Part shown: positions 23,601 to 30,087 of the stretch, piece by piece
Position numbering within the stretch: the stretch's first letter is position 1
How the letters are laid out: each line of letters begins with the position of its first letter
From: Lepus europaeus
Taxonomy: Eukaryota; Chordata; Mammalia; Lagomorpha; Leporidae
Direction of reading: 5' to 3'
NCBI RefSeq assembly: GCF_033115175.1
Contig: NC_084845.1
Coordinates: 2,296,501 to 2,360,500 of the forward strand
DNA: 64,000 bases
Notes under the pieces: model-generated
Database searches by the model: none
The model's input: the letters and a program-made list of their open reading frames with translations, nothing else
What the model was told of the DNA's origin: nothing
Position numbers and translations under genes: made by a program

Positions 23601-24641
23601 TAGAAGCAGCAACAAAGGATAGCTGGAAACACACCCATAATTATATCAGGGATACATTCAAAGGCCAGGGATACAGGAATGACACACACTTAATTAAATA
23701 CAAAAGAGTAGAAATTCAAGTCCCCAGCACTCTGAGAGCAGCCTCCTGGAGGGAATAAGAAACAGCTAGGGGAGCAGTGCTGTGTCCTAGCACTGCAGGT
23801 ACACAGACCTCAGGCAGGAAGTGTATAAATGTATTCCAGAGCTTTACAGCTTGAAGGACCTTAGCAGGTGTCTGTTCCTGCTAGGGGCAAGATCTTGGAT
23901 GTCTTGGTCTCTGTGCTAGGTGAGAGCATTGACCACCTGTGGGACGGGAACTCTGACAATTGCGTGATACCCAATGGAAGGGAACTTTTGCTCCAGGCTC
24001 TTCTGCTATCCTATCAGGCAGTCTGGCATTGAAGTACTTGACTTGACACCATTTCAGGGATAACCACCAAACTGAGGCTACCGTTCAAACGCCAGGGTCT
24101 GAGTCTCTCTTTGTTTATACCCAGCCATGGGGGAAAGCAAGAGCTCTGGGCATGGACTCCAGGCTAAGGGGTGAGGGTTGCAGAAGTAGAAGGCAGATGG
24201 AATCTAAGCAAGAGGAGTTACTCTATCTTCAGCTTTGAGGAGCCACCAGCTACTGGCAGCAGCCACAATATTTAAACTCTAGCAGTGTGGTACATAAGGG
24301 CAGCAAAGGAGCATGCAGATTCATGGCATAGTTGACCTACAGCACTGTGTCTGTTTACAGAATCACCTGGAGATAAGTAGAGTTGGGTTTCCTAAAATAA
24401 CCAAAGATGAATAAGAGACTTACCTGTCAAAATACAGTTCTTTCAATGCCTTTGGTTTGATAGCGAACTCTTGGTGATCTGTATTATATTCAATTAAATA
24501 AAGTGGGAAAAACCCCCCAACAATCAGATCCCCGTCCTTGAGCAGGCTGGGCTTCATGTGGTTAATGCAGGAGAGCATGTCTAAGCTGCCCAGAGAGAGT
24601 GGGAATTGCAGGAGCAGAAGAAGGAAAGGACCAGCCAGCAT
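1763..24641 (-). CDS. vomeronasal type-2 receptor (V2R, class C GPCR), gene A, intact
   Basis: The coding exons are 24424-24641, 8714-9005, 7189-7989, 5905-6132, 4990-5113 and 1763-2676, which sum to 2577 bp or 858 residues plus stop. V2Rs are plasma-membrane receptors of basal vomeronasal neurons. They bind peptide and protein pheromones through an extracellular Venus-flytrap domain and signal through Go. The order seen is signal peptide (about 1-20), ligand-binding domain (about 25-510), cysteine-rich domain (about 514-570) and 7TM (about 575-850). All introns follow GT-AG, all phases fit, and I find no stop or frameshift. Length and six-exon layout match family-A V2Rs. Intron 1 (15.4 kb) is swollen by nested antisense L1s. 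The family call is firm, but the individual orthologue cannot be named. Confidence 0.93.
2820..2925. repeat. CT-rich low-complexity tract in intron 5
   Basis: The stretch is dominated by TC, TCTG and TCTTT motifs and varies in length between the units (30236-30325 and 54729-54820). On the gene's own strand it is purine-rich, so it is not a polypyrimidine tract for exon 6. Confidence 0.7.
3040..3250 (-). repeat. ancient L1M-like 3' UTR fragment, second copy
   Basis: This piece in intron 5 shares with 1278-1398 the run around CACAGCTAATAATACTCTC, the string TTTTAGCT.CTTT.GTGGT and ACACACAGG.AAACACAACTAC. The two may be a local duplication or two pieces of one old L1 family. Conserved copies are at about 30448-30658 and 54942-55152. 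Confidence 0.4.
3772..4028 (-). mobile_element. old CSINE, reverse, intron 5 of gene A
   Basis: The interval begins with a GA-rich tail (AAGGCAGAGAGAGAAAGAGA) and reads through a diverged C-repeat body (CTCTGCTGGTTCATTCCCCA). It abuts a forward copy, forming an inverted SINE pair. It is also present at 31183-31440 and 55672-55928. Confidence 0.7.
4029..4330 (+). mobile_element. old CSINE, forward, intron 5 of gene A
   Basis: The forward C-repeat body includes ATGGGTGCC, CAGCTGCTCCACTTCC and CTAATGTGCCTGG, then the CT-rich tail and CTGTAACTCTGCTTTTCCAG ending in an A-rich stretch. Orthologous copies are at 31441-31745 and 55929-56235. Confidence 0.8.
4990..5113 (-). CDS. V2R gene A exon 5: cysteine-rich domain
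   Basis: The 124-bp exon lies between acceptor GATTTGTTTTAG and donor ACAG|GTACAG. It codes [13 protein letters not shown] and then [13 protein letters not shown], the conserved cysteine-rich linker that couples flytrap closure to the 7TM in class C receptors, and ends with the sequon NET. 124 bp is the usual size for this V2R exon. It is too short to stand out as a long open frame and was found from its motif. Confidence 0.94.
5449..5877 (-). mobile_element. CSINE with expanded GGGAGA tail, intron 4 of gene A
   Basis: The reversed C-repeat runs from TTACTTATTTGAAAGGCAC through a long hexanucleotide array to a body ending with TGCTACAGTGCCAGC. It lies only 27 bp from the donor end of exon 4. 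Copies in B (32863-33281) and C (57351-57753) differ mainly in the array. Confidence 0.85.
5497..5612 (+). repeat. (GGGAGA)n microsatellite
   Basis: Near-perfect GGGAGA units, with one shortened unit near 5534, fill the 3' tail of the surrounding reversed SINE. The array is shorter and mixed with GAAGGA units in B, and in C is replaced by mixed GAGGGA and a pure GA run. Long Arg/Gly or Glu/Gly open frames across it are low-complexity artefacts. Confidence 0.9.
5905..6132 (-). CDS. V2R gene A exon 4: C-terminal part of ligand-binding region
   Basis: The acceptor is a long T tract ending TTAAG and the donor is AAAGAG|GTTGGT, a weak but canonical GT. The 228-bp exon codes [12 protein letters not shown] at its start, then [19 protein letters not shown] and EEMIEW, the standard motif order of V2R exon 4. 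NNS is a likely glycosylation sequon. It joins exon 3 at WQ|LNSF and exon 5 at KE|IPKS, both codon-complete. Confidence 0.94.
6505..6745 (+). mobile_element. ancient MaLR-type (MLT1-like) LTR fragment, fossil
   Basis: The segment in intron 3 resembles the 3' half of old mammalian MaLR LTRs: a stretch around GAGGAAGTCTGGACACAG, then GAAATCAACCCTACTGACAA, then CTACCCAGTCTATACTA. It is broken and strongly diverged, so old. Copies occur at about 33910-34145 and 58385-58620. Family assignment is from memory of the consensus. Confidence 0.5.
7189..7989 (-). CDS. V2R gene A exon 3: main Venus-flytrap ligand-binding lobe
   Basis: The 801-bp exon runs from acceptor CATTCTCACTCTAG to donor TGGCAG|GTACTA. 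It starts LTYGPFD and continues through [60 protein letters not shown] and ends in YPWQ, a clear V2R signature in order. The first 19 codons lie upstream of the first internal methionine and are open, which confirms the splice choice. NAS is a glycosylation sequon. This is the part of the receptor most likely to set ligand choice. Confidence 0.95.
8283..8580 (+). mobile_element. CSINE, forward, intron 2 of gene A
   Basis: The C-repeat body (CTCCACATATGAACCAGCTC, CTGGGAGACCCAGCAG) is followed by a CT tail and GCAATATATAAAAGG. The CT run is short here and in B (35690-35990) but about twice as long in C (60170-60475). Confidence 0.85.
8714..9005 (-). CDS. V2R gene A exon 2: N-terminal flytrap segment
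   Basis: The 292-bp exon lies between acceptor CACTCCTTGCAG and donor CCTCAG|GTAAGG. Its first G completes the arginine codon begun in exon 1. It codes [20 protein letters not shown], then [18 protein letters not shown] and [15 protein letters not shown]. These match the class C binding core that includes the AIEE(I/V)N helix. Two sequons (NVS and NYT) are visible. Confidence 0.94.
9288..9859 (+). mobile_element. old L1 ORF2 fragment, left half
   Basis: A diverged L1 ORF2 reverse-transcriptase stretch starts with AAAACTCTAAGCAAATTCAG (RT palm region) and ends at AAAAAATGGAAAAACC, the target duplicated by the L1 that follows. It carries frameshifts and a local 21-bp duplication of ACTACTGGAACTCATAAAAG near 9583-9625. 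The right half resumes at 21660, 11.8 kb away. Confidence 0.85.
9860..10997 (+). promoter_or_regulatory. L1 5' UTR (internal promoter region) of the host L1
   Basis: It opens with GGGCGGGCAAGATGGCGGAA, the typical rabbit L1 5' head, and runs to the ORF1 start. It contains a strong splice donor, GCGAG|GTGAGCC, at 10093, which corresponds to the junction of the spliced L1 copy downstream. It also contains the AAAAG microsatellite. Promoter activity is inferred from the family and not shown here. Confidence 0.75.
10686..10744 (+). repeat. (AAAAG)n microsatellite in L1 5' UTR
   Basis: About eleven AAAAG units are present here. The matching site is (GAAA)n with a different period in B (38099-38147) and a short A-run plus GA in C (62588-62606). 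Confidence 0.9.
10998..12858 (+). pseudogene. L1 ORF1 (RNA-binding coiled-coil protein), interrupted
   Basis: ORF1p forms trimers and coats L1 RNA. It starts [18 protein letters not shown], continues through a coiled coil rich in [23 protein letters not shown], then the RRM-like part ([12 protein letters not shown]). It is interrupted by another L1 3' end at 11671-12548. The C-terminal domain resumes after it with [10 protein letters not shown] and [12 protein letters not shown], ending at a TGA at 12856-12858. A frame change follows the coiled coil near 11390, and a stop lies at 11461. Confidence 0.85.
11671..12548 (+). mobile_element. 5'-truncated L1 3' end nested in L1 ORF1
   Basis: An 878-bp L1 3' UTR fragment is flanked by the 14-bp target duplication AAGAAAAGATTCTA at 11657-11670 and 12549-12562. 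It has the G-rich 3' UTR run near 12460-12480 and an AATAAA tail near 12530. The same insertion is at 39081-39952 and 63530 onward, so it predates the unit duplications. Confidence 0.92.
12937..15570 (+). pseudogene. L1 ORF2 (endonuclease/reverse transcriptase), N-terminal and RT part
   Basis: ORF2p nicks target DNA and reverse-transcribes L1 RNA. The start ATGGCAGGGCAAAG leads into [11 protein letters not shown] of the endonuclease. Later come [17 protein letters not shown] and the RT region with [28 protein letters not shown] and the FADD catalytic site at about 15364-15375, out of frame with what precedes it. It is broken by several frameshifts, a CSINE, and then the insertion at 15571. 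Confidence 0.85.
13365..13713 (+). mobile_element. young CSINE with 17-bp target duplication, unit A only
   Basis: The 349-bp SINE starts with a GCCGGCGCCGCGGCTCACTA head holding the tRNA-like A box and has the B box GGTTCTAGTCC, a full body, CT tail and A tail. AATAGTACTGGGGGACT flanks it at 13348-13364 and 13714-13730. The matching site in B (40754) is empty. It therefore arrived after the A/B duplication, and its low divergence agrees. Confidence 0.95.
15779..17479 (+). pseudogene. L1 ORF2 C-terminal half inside the spliced L1 copy
   Basis: The frame picks up after the FADD box at [15 protein letters not shown]-like sequence, continues through [32 protein letters not shown], the cysteine-rich [17 protein letters not shown] (the L1 C-terminal CCHC-like region), and ends at SLIGDI with TAA at 17477-17479. 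It contains stops. Over most of its length it is near-identical to 19006-20460. Confidence 0.8.
17598..17619 (+). repeat. (GTT)n run in L1 3' UTR
   Basis: A short GTT array lies in the 3' UTR of the spliced L1. The arm at 20570-20585 and the B copy at about 44665 have a T run instead, which marks this arm. Confidence 0.8.
18560..18929 (+). repeat. two stacked L1 3' termini at the end of the spliced L1
   Basis: One 3' end finishes in AAATGGGAAATGGCATAG and an A/T tail near 18624. A second L1 3' end starts at about 18625 with TATGTAGGATCTCTGTC and runs to AAATAAAAGTTTAATAAG at the target duplication. The second piece matches 12232-12548 in type. Possible explanations are a 3' transduction or a composite source element. 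No target repeat separates the two. Confidence 0.6.
18946..20460 (+). pseudogene. host L1 ORF2, continuation after the nested spliced L1
   Basis: It resumes at TTGGAGTAAACTTAACC, directly downstream of the duplicated target, and carries the RT thumb and C-terminal cysteine-rich region to TAA at 20458-20460. It is nearly identical to the same region of the nested copy, sharing changes absent from unit B (for example GTCCTGGAGAGG and GCAGTCTGAACATTAATG). Homogenisation within unit A is the likely cause. Confidence 0.85.
20461..21643 (+). other. host L1 3' UTR and A-rich tail, unit A
   Basis: The L1 3' UTR contains GTGGAAAAAGAGAGGGAGG, the CTCACTAGTCCAAGTGATC block, a G-rich run near 21567-21576, and ends TTACTAAATAAAAAAAAAG just before the target repeat at 21644. 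It has no coding content. Confidence 0.8.
21660..22906 (+). mobile_element. old L1 ORF2 fragment, right half
   Basis: It resumes the L1 ORF2 broken at 9859, starting TTCCATGTTCATGGATCTGA. It carries degraded versions of [10 protein letters not shown], the CCHC-like region and, at its end, AAATGCCCATCAATGGAAGA. It is more diverged than the inserted L1 and has stops in all frames. The 183-residue frame on the minus strand at 22219-22770 is antisense to this ORF2. Confidence 0.85.
22907..24423. other. intron 1 of V2R gene A, part next to exon 1
   Basis: About 1.5 kb of single-copy-like sequence, in which I recognise no gene, RNA or repeat family. It is repeated closely at 47016-48536 in unit B, where a small GCCGGACTTCC insertion near 47902 and a few short deletions differ. 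Confidence 0.6.
24424..24641 (-). CDS. V2R gene A exon 1: signal peptide and start
   Basis: The exon ends at donor TTTGACAG|GTAAGT and leaves two bases of an arginine codon that exon 2 completes. The chosen ATG gives [18 protein letters not shown], a clean signal peptide. An in-frame upstream methionine (MPASLAVV) exists but would bury the hydrophobic run. The mature start reads [17 protein letters not shown], the conserved class C first strand (compare GD.I.GG.FP in the calcium-sensing receptor). Confidence 0.92.
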
Positions 24642-26049
24642 GCCCAACTTGTCTTTAGAGACCACAGCCAGAGATGCAGGCATGTGGTCAAGCAGGCGCA
24701 GGTGGAGCTCACGTTGACTACCCTGGGCTGGGATGAAGCAGCATGTGCCCAACACACAGCTGTAGATACAGATAGCAATGTGTGTCAGACCATTATCCAG
24801 GCTGGGCAGTCCTGAGTACAGGATGTAGGAGTATTTAAGACGTGAATATTTTTAACACCTTAATGGCACTTGATATTAGGAAGTCATCTCACAGCAATCC
24901 CCCAGATAGGAGACCTGGGGACAATATTTGCCCTGAGGTCATGCACCTATGTCTCGGTTCCAGAGAAAAGCAAGTGAAAAAAACATGTTTGGAATTTGCC
25001 ACATCATGCCCTCATGTGTCAATGTCTTAGACCCTTGGGCATCAAGACTCCAGGACTGTGGTTCCCCTGAGCCAGAGGCTGTTTGGCCGTGTTGTGTCCT
25101 TAACGGGTCCAAGCCATGTTTTGGCTTTGAAGGGTCCTGAATGAAGTTGGAATGCCCGAGAGCTCCTGGGTCGGCAGAGCACTTCCCGGCATCCCAATCT
25201 CTGAGTCAAGGTAGAGGGCATCTCTGAGCCAATGTGGCCTCACACCCAAAGTGTCTCAGTCCACTGGGTCTCTACAAGAAAATACCAGGAAACAGGAAGC
25301 TTAAAAAGTCAGAAAGTTATTGCCACCCGTTCAAGAGACTGGGTCATGCTGGCAGCCCCCTCTGTGTGCTCAAGCCTGGATTCACTGAGGGTGCCTTCTC
25401 ACTGTGCCCTCACACTGGGTCGGGGTCACAAGCTCCCAGGGGCCTGGTTTTTCAGGGCAGGTATCCATTCTTCAACACCTTCACTCATGACCTAACCACC
25501 TCCCCAGCAGTCCCCAGGACATCCACCAGTCTGTGCAGGTTAGGATTTTTACATATGGGTTTGAGGGACACAATCATTCAGACAGTAGCACAGGATGCAT
25601 TGCAGCCCCACAACAATCCTCACTGTTCACATTCCGGAGCTGCCATGTTGATGTAAGGAAATGGGCTTCCAATAGGCCATGGCCAGTGAGGAAAGCAGCA
25701 TAACTTTCTCTTCATTTATTTTAACGTTCTGTCCCTTGACATTGTTTTTAAAGAAGGTGGTGGCTGTACACACACCGTTTGTCAGCTGAGTGATCCTTAC
25801 GTTGAATTTGCTGTTCTAGCGTTCAGGGCTGGAATCTTCTCTGAGTGTCACAATATGAGCACATGTTCATCTAACACGCATTGGTGTTAACCTTGATCCC
25901 TGTGACAAGGGGCTGCCCATTTCCCTATCTATTGGTTCAAATCTCTATTATTTCATAACTTTCCACTGGCAACATATAGTCATTCTGTGAGGATACACTT
26001 GAAGAGATGTAAACATCCTACTACTTCATCAATGCTTCTAAGACCAGAT
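24642..26049. other. 5' flank of V2R gene A (promoter side)
   Basis: The gene's 5' UTR and promoter should lie here, on the higher-coordinate side of exon 1. I see no clear TATA box or CpG cluster at a fixed spacing. The stretch is well conserved with 48755-50162 in unit B. Short open frames in it are not supported by codon pattern or motif. Confidence 0.55.
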
Positions 26050-26476
26050 CTTTTAAAAAGATTTAATTTATTTTATATGAGAGGTAGAGATACAGACAGT
26101 AGAGAGATCAAGAGAGGGAGGGAGGGAGAGAGAGAGAGAGGTCTTTCCTCTGTTAGTTCACACCTCAAATAGCTGCAATGGCTTGAGCTTTGCCAATCAC
26201 AAGCCATGAGCCAGGTGCTTCTTTCCCGTCTCCCACATCCACTCCAAATCATTGCAACGGCCATACCTGAACTGATCTGAATACAGGGCTTCCCCAGGTC
26301 TCCCACACGGGTGCAGGGGCCCAAGCACTAGGGCCATCTTCCACTGTTTTCCCTGGCCACCGCAGAAAGCAGGATCAGAAGAGGAGCTGCTGGGACTTGA
26401 ACTGATGCCCACATGCAATGGCAGCAGTGCAGGTGGCAACCCTGTGCCCCAGCCACAGCGTCAGCCCCTCCCTACC
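26050..26476 (-). mobile_element. CSINE, reverse, spacer between genes A and B
   Basis: The reversed C-repeat has an A/T tail (AAAGATTTAATTTATTTTAT), a GA-rich stretch and a body ending CCACAGCGTCAGCCCC. The unit B copy (50163-50551) lacks about 40 bp of the tail and has a longer GA run. Confidence 0.88.
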
Positions 26477-27263
26477 TTCTTTTAAAGAGCAATTTCTGAC
26501 TTTATGAGATGATGTTATATTACAGAGTCACCTTATGTTTGGCCTGACCCAAACCTAGGATCAAGAACTGTGGACGACTGGTTGCCTTCAGTGCAGGATG
26601 AAATCATACATCAAGAGTGGGCGTTAAGCTCACTCCATGCTACTGGGGTGAATTGTTCTCTGCCTTTCAACAAGAGCTGGGAAATATGTCCACATGTCTG
26701 CTACATGAACAGACACGTGTGTGTACAGACATAAACCCTTTCAGAGTTGTTTCTAAAGTTGAAGAAGGTATTTTCCTTTGTATATCAGACTCTAGAAAGT
26801 GATGACTTAGTGAACAGACTTAAAAGCTATGGATAAAGAGTAGCTTTGCTTCACTCTACCCCCGTCCTCCTTGGAGAGCCTCCCCACTGACTGTTAAGCA
26901 GGATGTGCCCTGGTGATAGTGGTACAGCCCCTGTTAGTGCTCATTAGCTTTCTCCTTTCCTTTTTCTTCTCTGGACAAGGACTTGCCATAGCTCTTTCTA
27001 CCCTTTCTATTTAGTGCTTTGTCAGACAAGGTGGAAGTGTGGAGTCATCGGAAGTATCATAAGTTTCCACTTTATCTTTGAGTTTACAGTTTTATTCTTG
27101 TAGTTATGCTTTTACTTTTCCACTTATTTTTCTTATTTCTCAATCCTCCCAGTTTTCTACTGAAAACAGTTTTAAGACTTTTCTTGCTTTGAGATGGAAC
27201 ATCCTGTTGTGTATGCACTGTTTGTTTTCTCACAATTTGTAGCCATTGCATTAAGAAAATCCA
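26477..27263. other. unrecognised spacer between V2R genes A and B
   Basis: AT-rich sequence without a convincing gene or repeat. It is conserved with 50552-51345. Confidence 0.5.
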
Positions 27264-27358
27264 GGGGCTGCCATTGTGGTGTAGCAGATTAAGCCATCAT
27301 CTACAGTGGTGGCCTCCCATATGGGTGCCAGTTTGAGCCCTGGCCACTCCACTTCCTT
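27264..27358 (+). mobile_element. CSINE 5' fragment, forward
   Basis: GGGGCTGCCATTGTGGTGTA and GCCAGTTTGAGCCCTGGCC give the tRNA-like head with its B box, after which the copy stops at the inverted SINE that follows. The counterpart is at 51346-51445. Confidence 0.75.
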
Positions 27359-27369
27359 TTTTCCAGATA

Positions 27370-27689
27370 GTTATTTTTTTATTTGAGAGGTAGGTTTACA
27401 TACAGTGAGAAGGAGAGACAGAGAGAAAGGTCTTCCATCCGTTGGTTCACTCCCCAAATGGCCATATTGGCTGGAGCTGAGCCAATCTGAAGCCAGGAGC
27501 CAGGAGCTTCCTCCGGGTCTCCTGCATGAGGAAGTGGCCCAAGCACTTGGGCCATCCTCTGCAACCTTCCCTGGCCATAGCAGAGAGCTGGAAGGAAGTG
27601 GAGCCACCGGGACTGGAACAAGCACCCATATGTGATGCTGGTGTCGCAGGTGGAAGATTAACCTAATTTACCACAGTGACAGCCTCTGG
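27370..27689 (-). mobile_element. CSINE, reverse, unit A/B boundary
   Basis: This is the counterpart of 1-277, complete here from its A/T tail (TTTTTTTATTTGAGAGGTAG) to the complement of the GGGGCTG head. The repeat period is 27409 bp from unit A and 24083 bp to unit C at this point. Confidence 0.88.
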
Positions 27690-29173
27690 ATTTTGAATTA
27701 ATGATGCAGAGTGAAATTGGGTGTGGAGAAATGAGACCCCAGTGTCTGTTGCATAAAGAGGTCTGCAGTTGCCGGAGACAGAGCCAGAAAACCTGACTGG
27801 CCCTTTGGCACATTCAGCTCCCTCTTCCCCATCCTTCATTCTGCCACCAAGATGATGTTGATGTCGTAATGACTGTGCCTGGCTCACAGCCCTCGCAGGC
27901 TCCTGTACACCATGGAAGAGAATCCTAGAGCCTGAATGTAGCCCAGTAGGAAATACCAATTTGGTCCATCTTCCCAGCAACATCTCCCATCTCTTCCCTT
28001 CTCACTTTGCAAAACTGTAGTGAGATCATGTTCTTGTGACTCTGTTCTTTGGGGAAAGGTGTTTGATGCACCAGAAAGACCATTCCTCTACTCATTTTCC
28101 TGGTCAGCCTCGCACAGATAGATACCCACAGTGCAATTTTCTCTGCTATCCCTGTACTTGGTAAATCAAATTAGTGGATTTGGCCCTAGCTGAATAAGAA
28201 AATATGTGATTTCTCATTAGATGTGTCATCTTTACTGCACACTTGGTTACCCTGACATTTGATCAAATATTACTCTGAGGTTTCTGGTTGGTTGTTTTAG
28301 ATGAAGTGTGGAAGTTGGTGGACTTTGAGCAAAGAACGTTTCCCTTGCTACTCTGGCTGGGTCTCCTGTAGTCAGTGGAAGGTCTGAATTGAAAACCAAG
28401 ACAGGAGACTTTGCAGCAGGCAGCTCTGGAATCTCATCGACAACTTCAGCAGGACACTAGACAAGGCCTGCAGCCTTGGCCTTCCTGAGTTCTGAGCCTC
28501 CTAGTCTACCCTGCAGATGTTGGACATATCAGGCCTCATAATGGCACAGTCCAATTTCCTGTACTCAAGCACATTTATCTGTGATGTCACACATAGGATA
28601 GTGGTCCTGTGGCTCCTGAGGTCAGGAGAAGGGGGAGTGTGGAAAATAGGTCAGAGGTGAGAAATGTGTATTGAGTAAAGGAGTAAGTCTGATGCACACA
28701 GGACGACCACAGCTAACAACACTCTATACCGGAAAAGTATTATTAGAGCAACTTTTAGCTGCTTTAGTGGTGCACACACAGGGAAACACAACTACACACA
28801 TGATGCATATGTGACTTTGCTTGACTCTAGTCATTAGTTCACTTTTACAGCCATATCAAAATATCATATTGTGCTATTTGAACATGTACAGTAAAAGCAA
28901 TGGAAAAGTAACTTATGTGACAAGAACTAGAAATTTAATTTATGATATTAAAATTAAATTAACACAGTCAAAAAGAAAAAAGCCTACATGTTATTAAGGT
29001 GAAAAGAAAGGAAGTTTGAGTGTTCTGAGCCGTTACAGAAAGAAAGGAGAGCCTCGTGTCCAATGAGAAGGTGCAGTGTTCCGCTCTATATCAGTCCTGA
29101 GAACTGGAGTGGTGTGCTTAGATTGAGCCCTTGCTTTCATTTTACAAAACCCGGGAGTTAATGCACAGTCTGC
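27690..29173. other. 3' flank of V2R gene B
   Basis: This is the counterpart of 278-1762. Nothing coding is recognised. The ancient L1M-like piece lies at about 28684-28890. Confidence 0.55.
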
Positions 29174-30087
29174 TTATGGTCCCCTAGACCTTGCTTTCTC
29201 CTTTATTCCTCGTAAAACGTTCCTGTTCGGCCGGACCAGAAGGATGTAGCACTTGGGGGCAAAGATGCAACCCAGGAGTCCAGCACTGGAGGCCAAGATG
29301 GAGAAGACCTCCACAGCCACCATGACCTTCCCCTTGGTGCTATTATACACGGGAATGAAGGTCACCCACACACTACAGAACACCAGCATGCTGAACGTCA
29401 AGTATTTGGCTTCATTGAATGTATCAGGCAGACTCCTGGCCAAGAAAGCCACTGAGAAGCTGCCCAGAGCCAGGGACCCCAGGTATCCCAGCACGAGGTA
29501 GAAGAGAGTGGCAGAGCCCTTGTTGCACAGGACCAGGAGCTGCTGAGGCTCAGCATGTGTGTCTGTGTCAATGAAGGGAGGACACGTTCCCAGCCAGATT
29601 CCACAGAGCACCACTTGGAGGAGGGAGCAGATGGGAATGACGGAGTTAGGTGCCCCAGACACCAACCACTGCCTCATCCTCTTCCCCGGTGCCGTGGCCT
29701 TGAACGCCAGGACCACGGTGATGGTTTTAGCCAAGATGGTGGACACAGCCACTGTGAACACGATGGCAAACGTGGTCTGCTGGAGGATGCAGGTGGCTGT
29801 GTTGGGACGGCCAAGGAAAAGCAGGGAGCAGAGGAAGCACAGACAGAGGGAGGCGAGCAGGGTGTAGCTGAGGTTGCGGTTATTGGCCTTGACTAGGGGA
29901 GTGTTTCTGTGCTTCACAAACAGCCCGAGTACCAGAGCAGTGAGCACAGAGAAGCAAAGAGCCACCCCGGCCAGTGCTGCTCCTAACGGGTCTTCATAGG
30001 CCAGGAACACCACGACCTTGGGCAGGCAGCGATCTCGTGCAGGATTTGGGTACTGGTCGTCTAGACAGCGCACACACTGCTCCACAT
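29174..30087 (-). CDS. V2R gene B exon 6: seven-transmembrane domain and stop
   Basis: Its limits match gene A exon 6 (acceptor TCTCACCAG, 914 bp). The translated sequence appears identical to gene C in this exon and differs from A at four places (P after FLAYED, A in LLASL, D in LPDTF, V in LLVRP). The P and D states are those usual in other V2Rs, so A carries the derived forms. Confidence 0.95.

Noticed and set aside
24420-24755. Longer exon 1 starting at an upstream methionine
   Set aside because: The upstream in-frame start would place over 30 residues before the hydrophobic signal sequence. The family pattern favours MLAGPF as the start.
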